A stretch of 47,330 bases of DNA from NCBI GenBank assembly GCA_017936745.1, contig JAGBEY010000019.1:1-47330 (forward strand), written 5' to 3'. A program made the translations under genes and the position numbers. Shown piece after piece: positions 1-8,532 of this stretch. Every line of letters begins with the position of its first letter. Positions within the stretch are counted from its first letter, which is position 1. A model generated the notes under the pieces. The model had not been told where the DNA came from. It saw only the letters and a program-made list of their open reading frames with translations, and ran no database searches. The DNA comes from Clostridia bacterium (lineage in GTDB: Bacteria; Bacillota; Clostridia; UMGS1840).

Positions 1-119
1 ATGAATTTTTCGACCTAAAATATTCTAACAATATTTACAAGTAAAAAATAAAAATTGGAAAAAAACTGTCGTATCGGGCATCGGAATTGAAATTTGGGTT
101 GAAAATTTTTCTTGTGCGG

Positions 120-148
120 TTGACAGAATCTCCATTGGCTGATAAAAT
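120..148 (+). promoter_or_regulatory. SigA-type promoter
   Basis: TTGACA at 120-125 and TAAAAT at 143-148 are separated by 17 bp. The predicted transcription start near 155 leaves a leader of about 100 nt before the P-loop ATPase gene. Nothing else was recognised in bases 1-119, which are AT-rich. Confidence 0.7.
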
Positions 149-257
149 TGAACTGACAGCACATCTCCTCTGATGTGGGGTGGCAGAGAAATGCACCCGG
201 TGGGATTTTTTGCATATAATAACTCCGGAAGGAATCTTCCAAAAAAGGAGGATATTG

Positions 258-1313
258 ATGCAAACACCGAAACATTATTTTCCCGGTGGCAACACGCCAA
301 AGGGATTTTACAGTTATTATTCCAATATTTTAGACAAGGATTCCATCGGGCATCTTGCTGTGATTAAAGGAGGCCCCGGTACGGGAAAATCCACCTTTAT
401 GAAAACTTTGGGGAAACGGCTGGAGGAGAGCGGAGAGGCAGTTACATATCTGCATTGTTCTTCTGACCCGGCTTCTCTGGACGGTTTGTTTTTGCCCCGT
501 TATAATTCTGCGATCATAGACGGAACTGCTCCGCATACGACTGACCCAAGATATCCCGGTGGTGCGGATATTCTTTTGAATTTCTGTGAGTTTATCCACG
601 AGGACAAAATGGTGCTGCAGACAGAGCTTCTGCGAGGCTGGGGCGAAAAAATTTCCGACTGCTTTTCTGCCGGATACAGCTATCTGAAAGCGGCATCTGC
701 GGTCAGACAGCTGATGGAGAGCAAAAGCCGTTCCTGTCTGCAGATGGATGAGGTAACCCGCTTTGTTTCCGGGATTGTCAAACGGTTGAACGGATATTCG
801 GGAAAAGGCACGGAAAAAATCTACTTTTTGTCGGCAATTACTCCGGCGGGCTTCAAACATTATCTGACGGAAGCACTCAACGGCCGCTTTGTGATTTTGC
901 TTCGTGCAGAGGCAGGAGACGACACCGCCTCCGTGATGGAGAGCCTGCGGAATGCCTGCCGCCAGCGGCGAATCAATATGGAGGTGTTCCCTTGTCCCAT
1001 GAATCCCGAGGTGGCAGAACATATCGTATTCCCCGATGCCAACCTTGCACTCACGGTTGCCAATGAATACCACACAGCAAATTCCCCTGATGAAGTGGTA
1101 TATTTTTCCGATTTTTGCTCCCGGGAATATAACAATGCTTCGGAGCAGATTCGTTACCGCAATCTGATTTCTTCGGCAATGGAGCAATTTTTCAAAGCCA
1201 AAGCCTTTCACGATGAACTGGAGGCACTCTACATTCCCAATGTAGACTTTTCGGGAATTGTCAACATGGAGGAACGTGCACTGAAATTTTTAACCCAAAC
1301 CACACCAAAATAA
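258..1313 (+). CDS. P-loop ATPase of the PRK06851 type
   Basis: The 351-residue protein has a Walker A motif GGPGTGKST at residues 38-46, preceded by the family-like N-terminal phrase FPGGNTPKG. I recognise the overall pattern of the uncharacterised PRK06851 nucleotide-binding family of Clostridia, whose members carry two P-loop halves. Here the second half (around YFLSAITPAGFKHY) lacks a standard GxxxxGK[ST], so only the first site looks able to bind nucleotide. The start at 258 is chosen over an upstream in-frame ATG at 180 because AAAGGAGG sits at the right distance before it. It lies 11 bp before the radical SAM gene and probably forms an operon with it. The substrate is unknown. Confidence 0.75.
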   Translation: MQTPKHYFPGGNTPKGFYSYYSNILDKDSIGHLAVIKGGPGTGKSTFMKTLGKRLEESGEAVTYLHCSSDPASLDGLFLPRYNSAIIDGTAPHTTDPRYPGGADILLNFCEFIHEDKMVLQTELLRGWGEKISDCFSAGYSYLKAASAVRQLMESKSRSCLQMDEVTRFVSGIVKRLNGYSGKGTEKIYFLSAITPAGFKHYLTEALNGRFVILLRAEAGDDTASVMESLRNACRQRRINMEVFPCPMNPEVAEHIVFPDANLALTVANEYHTANSPDEVVYFSDFCSREYNNASEQIRYRNLISSAMEQFFKAKAFHDELEALYIPNVDFSGIVNMEERALKFLTQTTPK

Positions 1314-1324
1314 ATGGAGGCACT

Positions 1325-2212
1325 ATGCTGAAATATTCACAGTTTTTACGAAACATCTATGGAGAAAAAGTGTATAAAATCCCTGTCAACACCGGCGGTA
1401 CCTGCCCCAATCGGGACGGTACCAAAGGGACAGGAGGCTGTATTTTCTGTTCCGAAATCGGAACGGGCTTTGAACTGCCTCCGGCGGAGCTTGACTTTTT
1501 CACTCAGGTGAATCAAAATATCTGCCATATCCGAAAAAAATATAAGGCAAACCGTTATCTCATTTATTTTCAGAATTTTACGGGAACCTATCTGCCTCTG
1601 GATATCTTTCGGAGATACCTGGAACAGGTGCGTCAGGTGGAGGATGTGGTGGGTGTTTCGGTTTCTACCCGTCCGGACTGTCTGGATGGGGGGCACTTAG
1701 ACGAACTGGCAAAGCTTCAGCAGGAGGGGTACGATGTTTTTGTGGAACTGGGACTTCAGTCTGCCAATGACGAAACCCTGTTTCGTATCAATCGCGGGCA
1801 CACAGTGGCAGACTATGTTGAGGGCGCAAAAAAAGTGAAAGAACGGGGCTTTTATTTAGACACCCATCTGATTTTAAATCTCCCCTGGGACACCGAGGAG
1901 GATGTGGTTTGTGCCGCAAAGCTGATGAATGAGGTACAAACCGATTCGGTCAAGCTTCATTCATTGCACATCCCATACGGCACGAAGCTTTACGAGCTTT
2001 ATCGAGACAATCAGATTGCGGTGATTTCCAAAGAAGAATATTTTCATCGTTTGTATCTCTTTTTAAAAGAGCTGAATCCTTGCGTAGCGGTGCAGAGACT
2101 GTTTTCCCGTGCCCCAAAAGAGGATACGGCATTTTGTAACTGGCAGACAAGCTGGTGGAAATTGGAGGACGAATTTTTCCGGTATGCAGACCAGATGGGT
2201 GGGTTGGAATAA
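1325..2212 (+). CDS. Radical SAM protein, YtqA/YhcC type (TIGR01212)
   Basis: The 295-residue protein has an N-terminal cluster-binding pattern C27-x11-C39-x2-C42, the spaced three-cysteine motif typical of the TIGR01212 subfamily rather than the usual CxxxCxxC. The start MLKYSQFLRNIYGEKVYKI and the later VFVELGLQSA and HLILNLPWD blocks also fit that family. Radical SAM enzymes bind a [4Fe-4S] cluster and cleave S-adenosylmethionine. Some YhcC/YtqA relatives are associated with tRNA wobble modification, but the reaction is not shown by this sequence. A TGGAGG ribosome site precedes the ATG. It is co-oriented with the ATPase gene 11 bp upstream and is followed by the inverted-repeat element. 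Confidence 0.85.
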   Translation: MLKYSQFLRNIYGEKVYKIPVNTGGTCPNRDGTKGTGGCIFCSEIGTGFELPPAELDFFTQVNQNICHIRKKYKANRYLIYFQNFTGTYLPLDIFRRYLEQVRQVEDVVGVSVSTRPDCLDGGHLDELAKLQQEGYDVFVELGLQSANDETLFRINRGHTVADYVEGAKKVKERGFYLDTHLILNLPWDTEEDVVCAAKLMNEVQTDSVKLHSLHIPYGTKLYELYRDNQIAVISKEEYFHRLYLFLKELNPCVAVQRLFSRAPKEDTAFCNWQTSWWKLEDEFFRYADQMGGLE

Positions 2213-2220
2213 AAAATCTC

Positions 2221-2356
2221 TATTACATTATATATATATTATATATAGGGGAGCATTTATGGAGTAATCTCTCCGCAATGGAGGTGTTCCGACGCAGGGG
2301 AATGTTACTCGGATTCTGCTGTAAAAAATAGGGGGATTACTATATATAATGTAATG
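2221..2356. repeat. Inverted-repeat element or structured RNA candidate
   Basis: ATTACATTATATATA at 2222-2236 is the exact reverse complement of 2341-2355, a 15-bp terminal inverted repeat enclosing about 104 bp. Inside, AGTAATCTCTC at 2263-2273 can pair with GGGGGATTACT at 2331-2341 with two G-U pairs, and a GC-richer core lies at 2277-2320. There is no convincing ORF. It could be a small non-autonomous element (MITE) or a folded RNA. I do not recognise the family. It lies between the stop of the radical SAM gene and the promoters of the SLH gene. Confidence 0.5.
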
Positions 2357-2391
2357 GTTCCAAACATATTTTTAAAAAATGAAAAAATAAC

Positions 2392-2420
2392 TTGACAATT
2401 TGAGAAAAAAAGGTTATAAT
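2392..2420 (+). promoter_or_regulatory. Consensus SigA promoter P1 of the SLH gene
   Basis: TTGACA at 2392-2397 and TATAAT at 2415-2420 are both perfect consensus hexamers with a 17-bp spacer. Transcription would start near 2427 and give a leader of about 338 nt ahead of the SLH gene. A 54-codon frame starting at 2424 sits on the transcription start and has no ribosome binding site, so I do not call it a gene. Confidence 0.75.
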
Positions 2421-2622
2421 TTTATGGTTGATGTCTGGAAATCGTATTTTTTTAGAGAAAAAACGGAACAAATCCGGGGAGATATCGTCTTACAATGCGT
2501 AAAAACCTTGCAGACAGAGCTTGCATCAATGCAGGGAAAATCCTCTGATTCATTAGCAATATTACTAAAATGTTACCAAACAGTATAAATTTTACAACTT
2601 TGTTACATATATACTGATTTTG

Positions 2623-2651
2623 TTGACAAACCATTTTCAATCTGTTACAAT
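2623..2651 (+). promoter_or_regulatory. SigA promoter P2 of the SLH gene
   Basis: TTGACA at 2623-2628 and TACAAT at 2646-2651 are separated by 17 bp. Transcription would start near 2658, giving a leader of about 107 nt that ends in AGGAGG at 2751-2756 before the ATG at 2765. Confidence 0.75.
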
Positions 2652-2764
2652 GACATCGTAGAAAACCCTATCTGGGATAATTCTATACAAATGCTTTACA
2701 TAACGTAAGGCACACTTACATTCGTAAAAAAAAAATTATATATCAAATTTAGGAGGACATCCAA

Positions 2765-5611
2765 ATGAAACTGTCTAAAGTTTTATCTTTAGTATTAGCT
2801 ATCGCAATGCTGTTAAGCGTTCCGACTTTCGCTTACACTGACGTTGCTGCTGATGCTAACTACGCAGAAGCCGTTACGGTTTTATCTGCTCTGAATATCT
2901 TCACCGGATATGAAGACGGATCTTTCAAACCCGAAGGCAAAATCACAAGAGCTGAATATGCTGCTATCGTTTGCCGTGTAAACAACATGGACGAAGCTGC
3001 TAAAGCTAACAAAGTTGGCGGCATCTTCACTGACGTTGCTGCTGATCACTGGGCATCCGGTTACATCGCATCCGCAAGCCAGGCTGGCATCGTTAACGGT
3101 ATGGGCGATGGTACTTTTGCTCCCGAAGCTGAAGTTACTTACGAACAGGCTGTTAAAATGTTAGTTGCTGCTCTGGGCTATGAAATGAAAGCTCAGTCTA
3201 TGGGCGGTTACCCCACCGGTTACATGATGATTGCTAACCAGGAATCCATCACTGTTGGTACCACCAACACTGCTGGCGGCGCTTCCAGAGCAACCGTTGC
3301 AAGATTAACTTACAACGCTATGACCGTTCCGATGATGGACCAGACCTCTTGGGGTACTGATGTTAAAGTCGAACCCATCAAAACTCAGTCTTTACTGTAC
3401 ACCAAACTGAATGCTCTGAAAGCTGAAGTTACTTTCACCAGCATTCCGTTAGACAAAACCGCTACTGATGTTACCTTAAGCTACACTGCTACCAATTGTG
3501 ACGCTGTTACCCAGGCTAACATCGCTGCTGGTAACCTGACCTTAAACCCCAACGTTAAAATCAACGGCGTTGATTTAACCGGTTTACAGGGCTTAACCGC
3601 AACCGCTATCATCGACAAAGCTGATTCTTCTGCTTGGAAACTGATCGCAGTTGTTCCGAAAGCTGGTAAAAACGTTGAAATTACCGTTGATCCTGAATTA
3701 TTACAGGAAGTTACCGTAACCGATGGTTACATCGAATACAAGAAAACTGCTGATGACGACAGAAACAGCAAAATCAAAGTTCCTGCTACCGGCTTAACTG
3801 TTTACAAAAACTTAGTTGCTGGTTCCTGGAGCACCGACGTTGCTGTTGGCGGTAACACTGGCGACGTTGCTTACAGATTCACCGATACCGATAACGATGG
3901 TACCTACGAAACTGTATTCGTTGACAACATTGGCTTATTCGTTGTTGGTTCTGTAAATGAAAAAGCTTTCAAAATTTACAGAGATACCACCAGCGCTAAC
4001 GCTATGAGCTCCTATGCAGGCGGTTCTTTCATCACTTTAGATCCTGAAGTTGAAACCGTAGCTTGGACCTTAACCGACGCTGAAGGCAATGCTTTAGAAT
4101 TAGCTGACATCGAAGCTGGTTCTGTTGCTGCTGTTGCTTACTCTACCGACGGTACTAACGATTACTATGAAATCGTTATTTCTAAAGACACCATCGAAGG
4201 TACTGTTGCTCAGGTTTACACCGAAAACAGCAAAACCTACTACACCATCGGCGATGCTGACTATACAATGCTGACCACTGGTTACACCTTAAACCCCGGC
4301 GATGCAATCGTTGCTACCGTTTATGGTGACAAAATCGTTAACTACGATGTAGCTGAAGGCGTTAAAAACTATGGTATCGTTATCGCTACCAACCTGTCTC
4401 AGGACTTCGGTAACACCTGGCAGTTACAGGTATTAACCATGGCTGGTGAAATCGTTACCTTAGACATGGCTGAAAAAGTAAACGGCACTACCTATGCAGG
4501 TACTGACTTTGACTACACTACTGCTCAGACCAGCAAAGATTTAATCATTGCTTACGAACTGAACAACGCAGGCGATATCAAAGCTTACAACTTCGAAAGC
4601 GGTTCTAGCTTCAATGCTACCACCGTTGTTGATAACGACAAATTAGCAGGTGTTGCTGCAGCTGGTGCTTATAAAGAAACTTCTGAAAAATTAGACTCTT
4701 TATACATCACTGAAGATACCGTTGTTGTAATCACTGAAAACGCTAAAGGTTCTAACAACAAAGAAGATTATGCTATGGCTACCGCTGACATCTTCGATGA
4801 AACTGAAACTTACACCTATCGTGCAGTATACGATGAAAACAGAGAAGCTAAATTCGTTGTTCTGTATCAGGTAATGAACAATGTTAACATGAACGCTTTC
4901 CCGCTGGTTGTAACCAAAACTTCTACTGTAACTGTTGATAACGATTACAGAACCAAATACACCGGTTACATCAATGGCGAAGAAGTTGAACTGATCGCTG
5001 CTGAAGGTGCTACCTTAACCATGGCTGCTAACGATGTAGCTATGATCGCTACCAACGCTGCTGGCGAAATCACCGGCGAAGAAATCTTAGCTAAATACTC
5101 TACTTCTGGTTACACTGTTGTAGACAACACTGCTAATGCTGCAGATGATGAAAAAACTCCTAAAGCTGGTACCGAACAGAGAATTAACTTCGCTATCACT
5201 GAAGACGTTGCTACCGGTTTAGGTTCTTTCTTCACCGCTGGTTCTGCTGATACCTTAAAAGGTTTCGGTGCAGTTGGTAAAGTTTACACCACCAAAGGTA
5301 AAACTCTGAGACTGGTTAGCCCCGCTAACTACGCTAACACCACCGCTACCGTTATCGATGGCAATACTGTAAGAAACTACAACAACGAAGCTTGGATCGA
5401 TGATTACTCCATCAATCCTGCAGCTGTTGCTTACGTATTCAACAAAGCTACCGGTAAAATCAAAGTTGCTACCATCGGCGATATCGAAACTGAAGTTAAC
5501 ACCAACGACTACAAAGTTACCACTCAGTTAGAAAACGATGACGCTGTATACGTATACAACTACGATGGCGATACCAAATTAATCTTCATCGTTGACGTTA
5601 AAGGCAACTAA
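2765..5611 (+). CDS. S-layer homology (SLH) domain surface protein
   Basis: The 948-residue protein starts with a signal peptide (residues 1-23, Lys-Leu-Ser-Lys then a hydrophobic core ending in TFA). Two clear SLH domains follow at about 24-73 and 86-138, with the phrases GYEDGSFKPEGKITRAEYA and GMGDGTFAPEAEVTYEQAV, and a weaker third at about 140-190. SLH domains bind secondary cell-wall polymers. The remaining ~750 residues are Thr/Val/Ala/Asp-rich and look like repeated beta domains. Codon use is strongly biased (GCT, GTT, ACC, AAA, GAA nearly throughout), unlike the neighbours. Two promoters, a strong AGGAGG site and a strong terminator also point to high expression. It is probably the main or an abundant S-layer protein. 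Confidence 0.9.
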   Translation: MKLSKVLSLVLAIAMLLSVPTFAYTDVAADANYAEAVTVLSALNIFTGYEDGSFKPEGKITRAEYAAIVCRVNNMDEAAKANKVGGIFTDVAADHWASGYIASASQAGIVNGMGDGTFAPEAEVTYEQAVKMLVAALGYEMKAQSMGGYPTGYMMIANQESITVGTTNTAGGASRATVARLTYNAMTVPMMDQTSWGTDVKVEPIKTQSLLYTKLNALKAEVTFTSIPLDKTATDVTLSYTATNCDAVTQANIAAGNLTLNPNVKINGVDLTGLQGLTATAIIDKADSSAWKLIAVVPKAGKNVEITVDPELLQEVTVTDGYIEYKKTADDDRNSKIKVPATGLTVYKNLVAGSWSTDVAVGGNTGDVAYRFTDTDNDGTYETVFVDNIGLFVVGSVNEKAFKIYRDTTSANAMSSYAGGSFITLDPEVETVAWTLTDAEGNALELADIEAGSVAAVAYSTDGTNDYYEIVISKDTIEGTVAQVYTENSKTYYTIGDADYTMLTTGYTLNPGDAIVATVYGDKIVNYDVAEGVKNYGIVIATNLSQDFGNTWQLQVLTMAGEIVTLDMAEKVNGTTYAGTDFDYTTAQTSKDLIIAYELNNAGDIKAYNFESGSSFNATTVVDNDKLAGVAAAGAYKETSEKLDSLYITEDTVVVITENAKGSNNKEDYAMATADIFDETETYTYRAVYDENREAKFVVLYQVMNNVNMNAFPLVVTKTSTVTVDNDYRTKYTGYINGEEVELIAAEGATLTMAANDVAMIATNAAGEITGEEILAKYSTSGYTVVDNTANAADDEKTPKAGTEQRINFAITEDVATGLGSFFTAGSADTLKGFGAVGKVYTTKGKTLRLVSPANYANTTATVIDGNTVRNYNNEAWIDDYSINPAAVAYVFNKATGKIKVATIGDIETEVNTNDYKVTTQLENDDAVYVYNYDGDTKLIFIVDVKGN

Positions 5612-5652
5612 TACAAGTTTTACAACTCGATTGTAAATTAACCTTGTAACTT

Positions 5653-5697
5653 AAAAAGAGGGCTGCTCCTTCGGGAGTAGCCCTTTTTGTTTTTTGA
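5653..5697 (+). terminator. Rho-independent terminator of the SLH gene
   Basis: GGGCTGCTCC at 5660-5669 pairs with GGAGTAGCCC at 5674-5683 around a TTCG tetraloop. The stem is flanked by A-tract and T-tract (TTTTTGTTTTTT). Confidence 0.92.
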
Positions 5698-5720
5698 ATA
5701 TTGTTTGTGATGAAGTATGC

Positions 5721-6233
5721 GTCATTCCGAAAGGCAATACCTTGAGAGATTCTTCGTCGCATTATGCTCCTCAGAATGACAGCTGAAAGCCGTGTCATTC
5801 CGAAAGGCAACGCCTTGAGAGATTCTTCGTCGCATTACACTCCTCAGAATGACAGATGAAAGCCGTGTCATTCCGAAAGGCAACGCCTTGAGGAATCTTT
5901 CTTCCCCTCTTGCCTGAAAAGGTGATGATAGAGGACGAGATTGCCTGACACAGTAACCCTGCTTGAGAGATTCTTCGTCGCATTATGCTCCTCAGAATGA
6001 CAGCTGGAGGCAGTGTCATTCCGAAAGGTAATGCCTTGAGAGATTCTTCGTCGCGTTGCGCTCCTCAGAATGACAGCTGAAAGCTGTGTCATTACGAAAG
6101 GCCACGCCTTGAGAGATTCTTCGTCGCGTTATGCTCCTCAGAATGACAGCTGAAAGCCGTGTCATTCCGAAAGGCAACGCCTTGAGAGATTCTTCGTCGC
6201 CTTATGCTCCTCAGAATGACAGCTGAAAGCTTT
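5721..6233. repeat. Tandem array of seven ~73-bp palindrome-ended repeats
   Basis: Units begin with GTCATTCCGAAAGG at 5721, 5794, 5867, 6015, 6088 and 6161 (the copy at 6088 has ATTACG). A unit lacking its normal head starts near 5942. Spacing is 73 bp between ordinary neighbours. Each unit ends in CTCAGAATGAC, so GTCATTC and GAATGAC form inverted ends about 60 bp apart, followed by a ~13-bp linker (AGCTGAAAGCCGT). The join of units 3 and 4 (about 5890-5961) holds unrelated sequence, so it is a rearranged or mutated pair. The repeat resembles the intergenic palindromes often mistranslated as VILRS- and ATKNL-like peptides. No gene is seen in 5612-6238. Confidence 0.85.
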
Positions 6234-6238
6234 GTTTT

Positions 6239-7060
6239 TTATAATTTCCGTGTCGTTTCTATCACGGCATCCAATATGGTAGCGCAATCCCGATAGATTC
6301 GTGGGAATAAGGTGTGTGGAAGCGGGTTTTTTCCCACACCTGCCTCAATGGTAAAGGCAGGCTTCCCGTAGGTTTTAATAAACCAGTCTTTCATCCCTGC
6401 GTGGGATGCTGTTCCCTTTGGTTTTGTGATTTTATAATGGGAAATTTCCTTAAATTTTTGCAAATAGGCATCCGTTCCCGTTGGTATCATACCGTCGTAT
6501 TCATAATAAATTTCTTCCCCTTGAGAGTGGAGTGCAACCGCCACATCAAAGGGGATTTTTTTGCATAAATTTTGGATGGCACGGGTTTCCGGTTCGGAAA
6601 ACGGAGCTTCTCCACCGTATTTGGTTGGATTCGGACCGAAGATTCCCTCGTCCTCCACCTTCTTTTTTGCCAGGAAAAATCCTGCATCATAGTTGTGATT
6701 CAAATCTACACCCCGATAGTTTGCCTGCCAGTCAATCCGGTCACTGCTGTAATCGGGTGGCTTGATTCTGCCGGCTACAATATCTGCACCGTCGGGATTT
6801 AACAGAGGAACGGCATATAACGTCACATCCTGAACACCATCTTTTGGAAACCGAAACAGATATTCCATCAGAAATCGGGACAAAATCGTTTCCAGACTGT
6901 GATGCCCGGCAACCACCAGTGCATTTTTTGCACCTGTTCCCGCCTTTACACAATAAATATTTTGTCCCAGACAGGAATGTCCGATGGAGAAAAAAGACAT
7001 CTCCTTTTGAAACACGTCAATACGGATTAAATCATAAATCAACTCGTGATATGCATACAT
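6239..7060 (-). CDS. M14-family zinc peptidase, probable gamma-D-glutamyl-diamino acid peptidase
   Basis: The 273-residue protein shows the M14 carboxypeptidase set: zinc ligands H54-x2-E57 in GHHSLE, the LLNPDGAD and GVDLNHNY substrate-site blocks, third zinc ligand H178 in ALHSQGEEIYYEY, and catalytic E239 in FTIEAGVG. This combination fits the subgroup that cleaves gamma-D-Glu-meso-diaminopimelate bonds in peptidoglycan peptides (YqgT/ENP1-like). No signal peptide is visible, so it probably acts on recycled muropeptides in the cytoplasm or mother cell. The ATG at 7060 is preceded on the minus strand by AGGAGG. It is divergent from tspO and its 3' end abuts the tandem repeat array. Confidence 0.85.
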   Translation of the reverse strand: MYAYHELIYDLIRIDVFQKEMSFFSIGHSCLGQNIYCVKAGTGAKNALVVAGHHSLETILSRFLMEYLFRFPKDGVQDVTLYAVPLLNPDGADIVAGRIKPPDYSSDRIDWQANYRGVDLNHNYDAGFFLAKKKVEDEGIFGPNPTKYGGEAPFSEPETRAIQNLCKKIPFDVAVALHSQGEEIYYEYDGMIPTGTDAYLQKFKEISHYKITKPKGTASHAGMKDWFIKTYGKPAFTIEAGVGKNPLPHTLFPRIYRDCATILDAVIETTRKL

Positions 7061-7125
7061 TTTTATTATTCCTCCTATAATATAATGAGAAAGGCGGAAG
7101 CATAACTTCCGAAACAGGTGATTTT

Positions 7126-7581
7126 ATGAGCGAAAAAAACAAAAAGAGATGGAAAGTGATTGGGGTTACGGCACTCACTGCCGTTTTGGGCGGATTGTTT
7201 TCGATGAATTCCTCTGAATTTTACGGTACACTGGTCAAACCGCCCTTTGCACCGCCCTCCTGGGTATTTCCCGTTGTTTGGGGAGTTTTATATGTATTGA
7301 TGGCGATTTCCCTGATTGTGTATTTGAACAAAGAGGAGCAGGGGAACGTATTTACACTGTATGTGGTAAATCTGGTGCTGAATGCTCTTTGGCCGTTATT
7401 TTTCTTTTCGTTTGAGATGATTTGCTTCTCTGTTTTTATTTTGCTGGCACTTCTTGTGGTAAATTTCATTCTTTTAGGTGACTTAAAAGAAGTGAAAGCA
7501 TCTTTTTATCTGTATTTACCTTACATCATCTGGCAGGTGTTTGCTCTGTATCTGAACATTTCCGTATGTCTTTTAAATTAA
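7126..7581 (+). CDS. tspO: TspO/MBR family tryptophan-rich membrane protein
   Basis: The 151-residue protein has about five hydrophobic segments and the family signature KPPFAPPSWVFPVVWGVLY at about residues 38-56, then a NALWPLFFFSFE block. TspO proteins bind porphyrins and related ligands and take part in stress or tetrapyrrole regulation. The physiological ligand here is unknown. The leader contains a small hairpin, CGGAAG-CATAA-CTTCCG, at about 7094-7110, and an AGGTGA ribosome site precedes the ATG. Its stop codon overlaps that of the convergent ylbJ by four bases. Confidence 0.9.
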   Translation: MSEKNKKRWKVIGVTALTAVLGGLFSMNSSEFYGTLVKPPFAPPSWVFPVVWGVLYVLMAISLIVYLNKEEQGNVFTLYVVNLVLNALWPLFFFSFEMICFSVFILLALLVVNFILLGDLKEVKASFYLYLPYIIWQVFALYLNISVCLLN

Positions 7582-8453
7582 CGGGCTAACAACTGCAAAA
7601 AGCAAAAAATAAGCACTGAGACAATGCCGTAAAGACACCTTGCTGTAAATAGCAACGGTAGATTTACGGCATTTTTTTGGTCAAAGGAAAGCGATTGAAA
7701 CAAAACACATAGTCCTGAAAATCCTGCAAAAAATACGGTTGGCATAATACCGTAAAATTTGGCAAGAGACTCCAGTCCGTAGGTGATTTCCAAAAAAGCT
7801 TCCAAACAAACCCCCAGAGCAGACGGAAGCCTGAGAGTAGACAGCAAATGAATGAGAGAAGAAAAAAAACATACAAAACAAATCAGAGAGACCATGGAAA
7901 GTGAGCTTTCGGTAACGGCTTCGGTTAATGCCTGCCCGAAGGAGACGCATTTTTGCTGTGGAGCAGACTGTGTGGATTGCCGCGGCAGCGATAGGGAAAA
8001 AAGAAAGCAAAGAAGCACCGATGCCGTGAGATAAGAAAGATAAATCATAACCCCGAAACGAAAGCTTTTGAACAACACACCGCCAAGATAAGACACAGTG
8101 AAGCCAAATCCCGGAATATTGCCAAAGGAAAAGAGCAGAAGAAGCTCTCTTTTTGAAATTTCGTTATTATTATATGCAAAAGAGGAGAGTCTTGCTCCTG
8201 TGGGGTATCCGCAAAAAAGAGAGGGAACTAACAGCTCGACTCCTTTTTTTGAGAGATTTCCCACCTGTAGGAAACGGCTGAAAACGGAAGCGCCTCCTGT
8301 TTTTATAAAAATTTGAGATACCACCATATAGGGAAAGAGCGCAGGCATCAACACTAAAAAGCTTTTTTCCAATCCGGAGCTGATGCCCTCCTTCACCACG
8401 CCCGGAAATGCGATAAATAAAAAGAGCAGTACCATCCCAAACCATTTAGACAT
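7578..8453 (-). CDS. ylbJ: Sporulation integral membrane protein YlbJ (SpoVV-like)
   Basis: The 291-residue, very hydrophobic protein has multiple membrane segments and the YlbJ-typical loop FCGYPTGARLSS together with LLLFSFGNIPGFGF, in a nucleoside-recognition/Gate-like fold. In Bacillus subtilis, YlbJ (SpoVV) is made in the mother cell and is needed for dipicolinic acid transport to the forespore. This copy is shorter than the Bacillus protein, as I expect for Clostridia. An in-frame GTG at 8462 would add three residues, but the AGGTG ribosome site overlaps it and is well placed for the ATG at 8453. It diverges from the sporulation genes yqfC and yqfD. Confidence 0.8.
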   Translation of the reverse strand: MSKWFGMVLLFLFIAFPGVVKEGISSGLEKSFLVLMPALFPYMVVSQIFIKTGGASVFSRFLQVGNLSKKGVELLVPSLFCGYPTGARLSSFAYNNNEISKRELLLLFSFGNIPGFGFTVSYLGGVLFKSFRFGVMIYLSYLTASVLLCFLFSLSLPRQSTQSAPQQKCVSFGQALTEAVTESSLSMVSLICFVCFFSSLIHLLSTLRLPSALGVCLEAFLEITYGLESLAKFYGIMPTVFFAGFSGLCVLFQSLSFDQKNAVNLPLLFTARCLYGIVSVLIFCFLQLLAR

Positions 8454-8532
8454 AAAATTCACCTGTTTTCATATAATTTTATTACATTATATTGTTACAT
8501 TTTCGGGAATATTACAGAGGGGAAATGGTTCT

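Noticed and set aside
330..1211. 293-codon minus-strand frame inside the P-loop ATPase gene
   Set aside because: It is the shadow of a gene with recognisable motifs on the plus strand and has no translation signals.
2400..2588. Small ORF right after promoter P1
   Set aside because: Its ATG coincides with the predicted transcription start and has no ribosome site. The region reads as the leader of the SLH gene.
5598..6092. Overlapping minus-strand frames of 70-74 codons repeating VILRSIMRRRISQ- and ATKNL-like peptides
   Set aside because: They are translations of the tandem intergenic repeats, have no ribosome sites, and match a well-known type of spurious annotation.
5721..6233. Possible CRISPR array
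   Set aside because: Repeat units are 60 bp with near-identical 13-bp linkers. There are no unique spacers and no cas genes.
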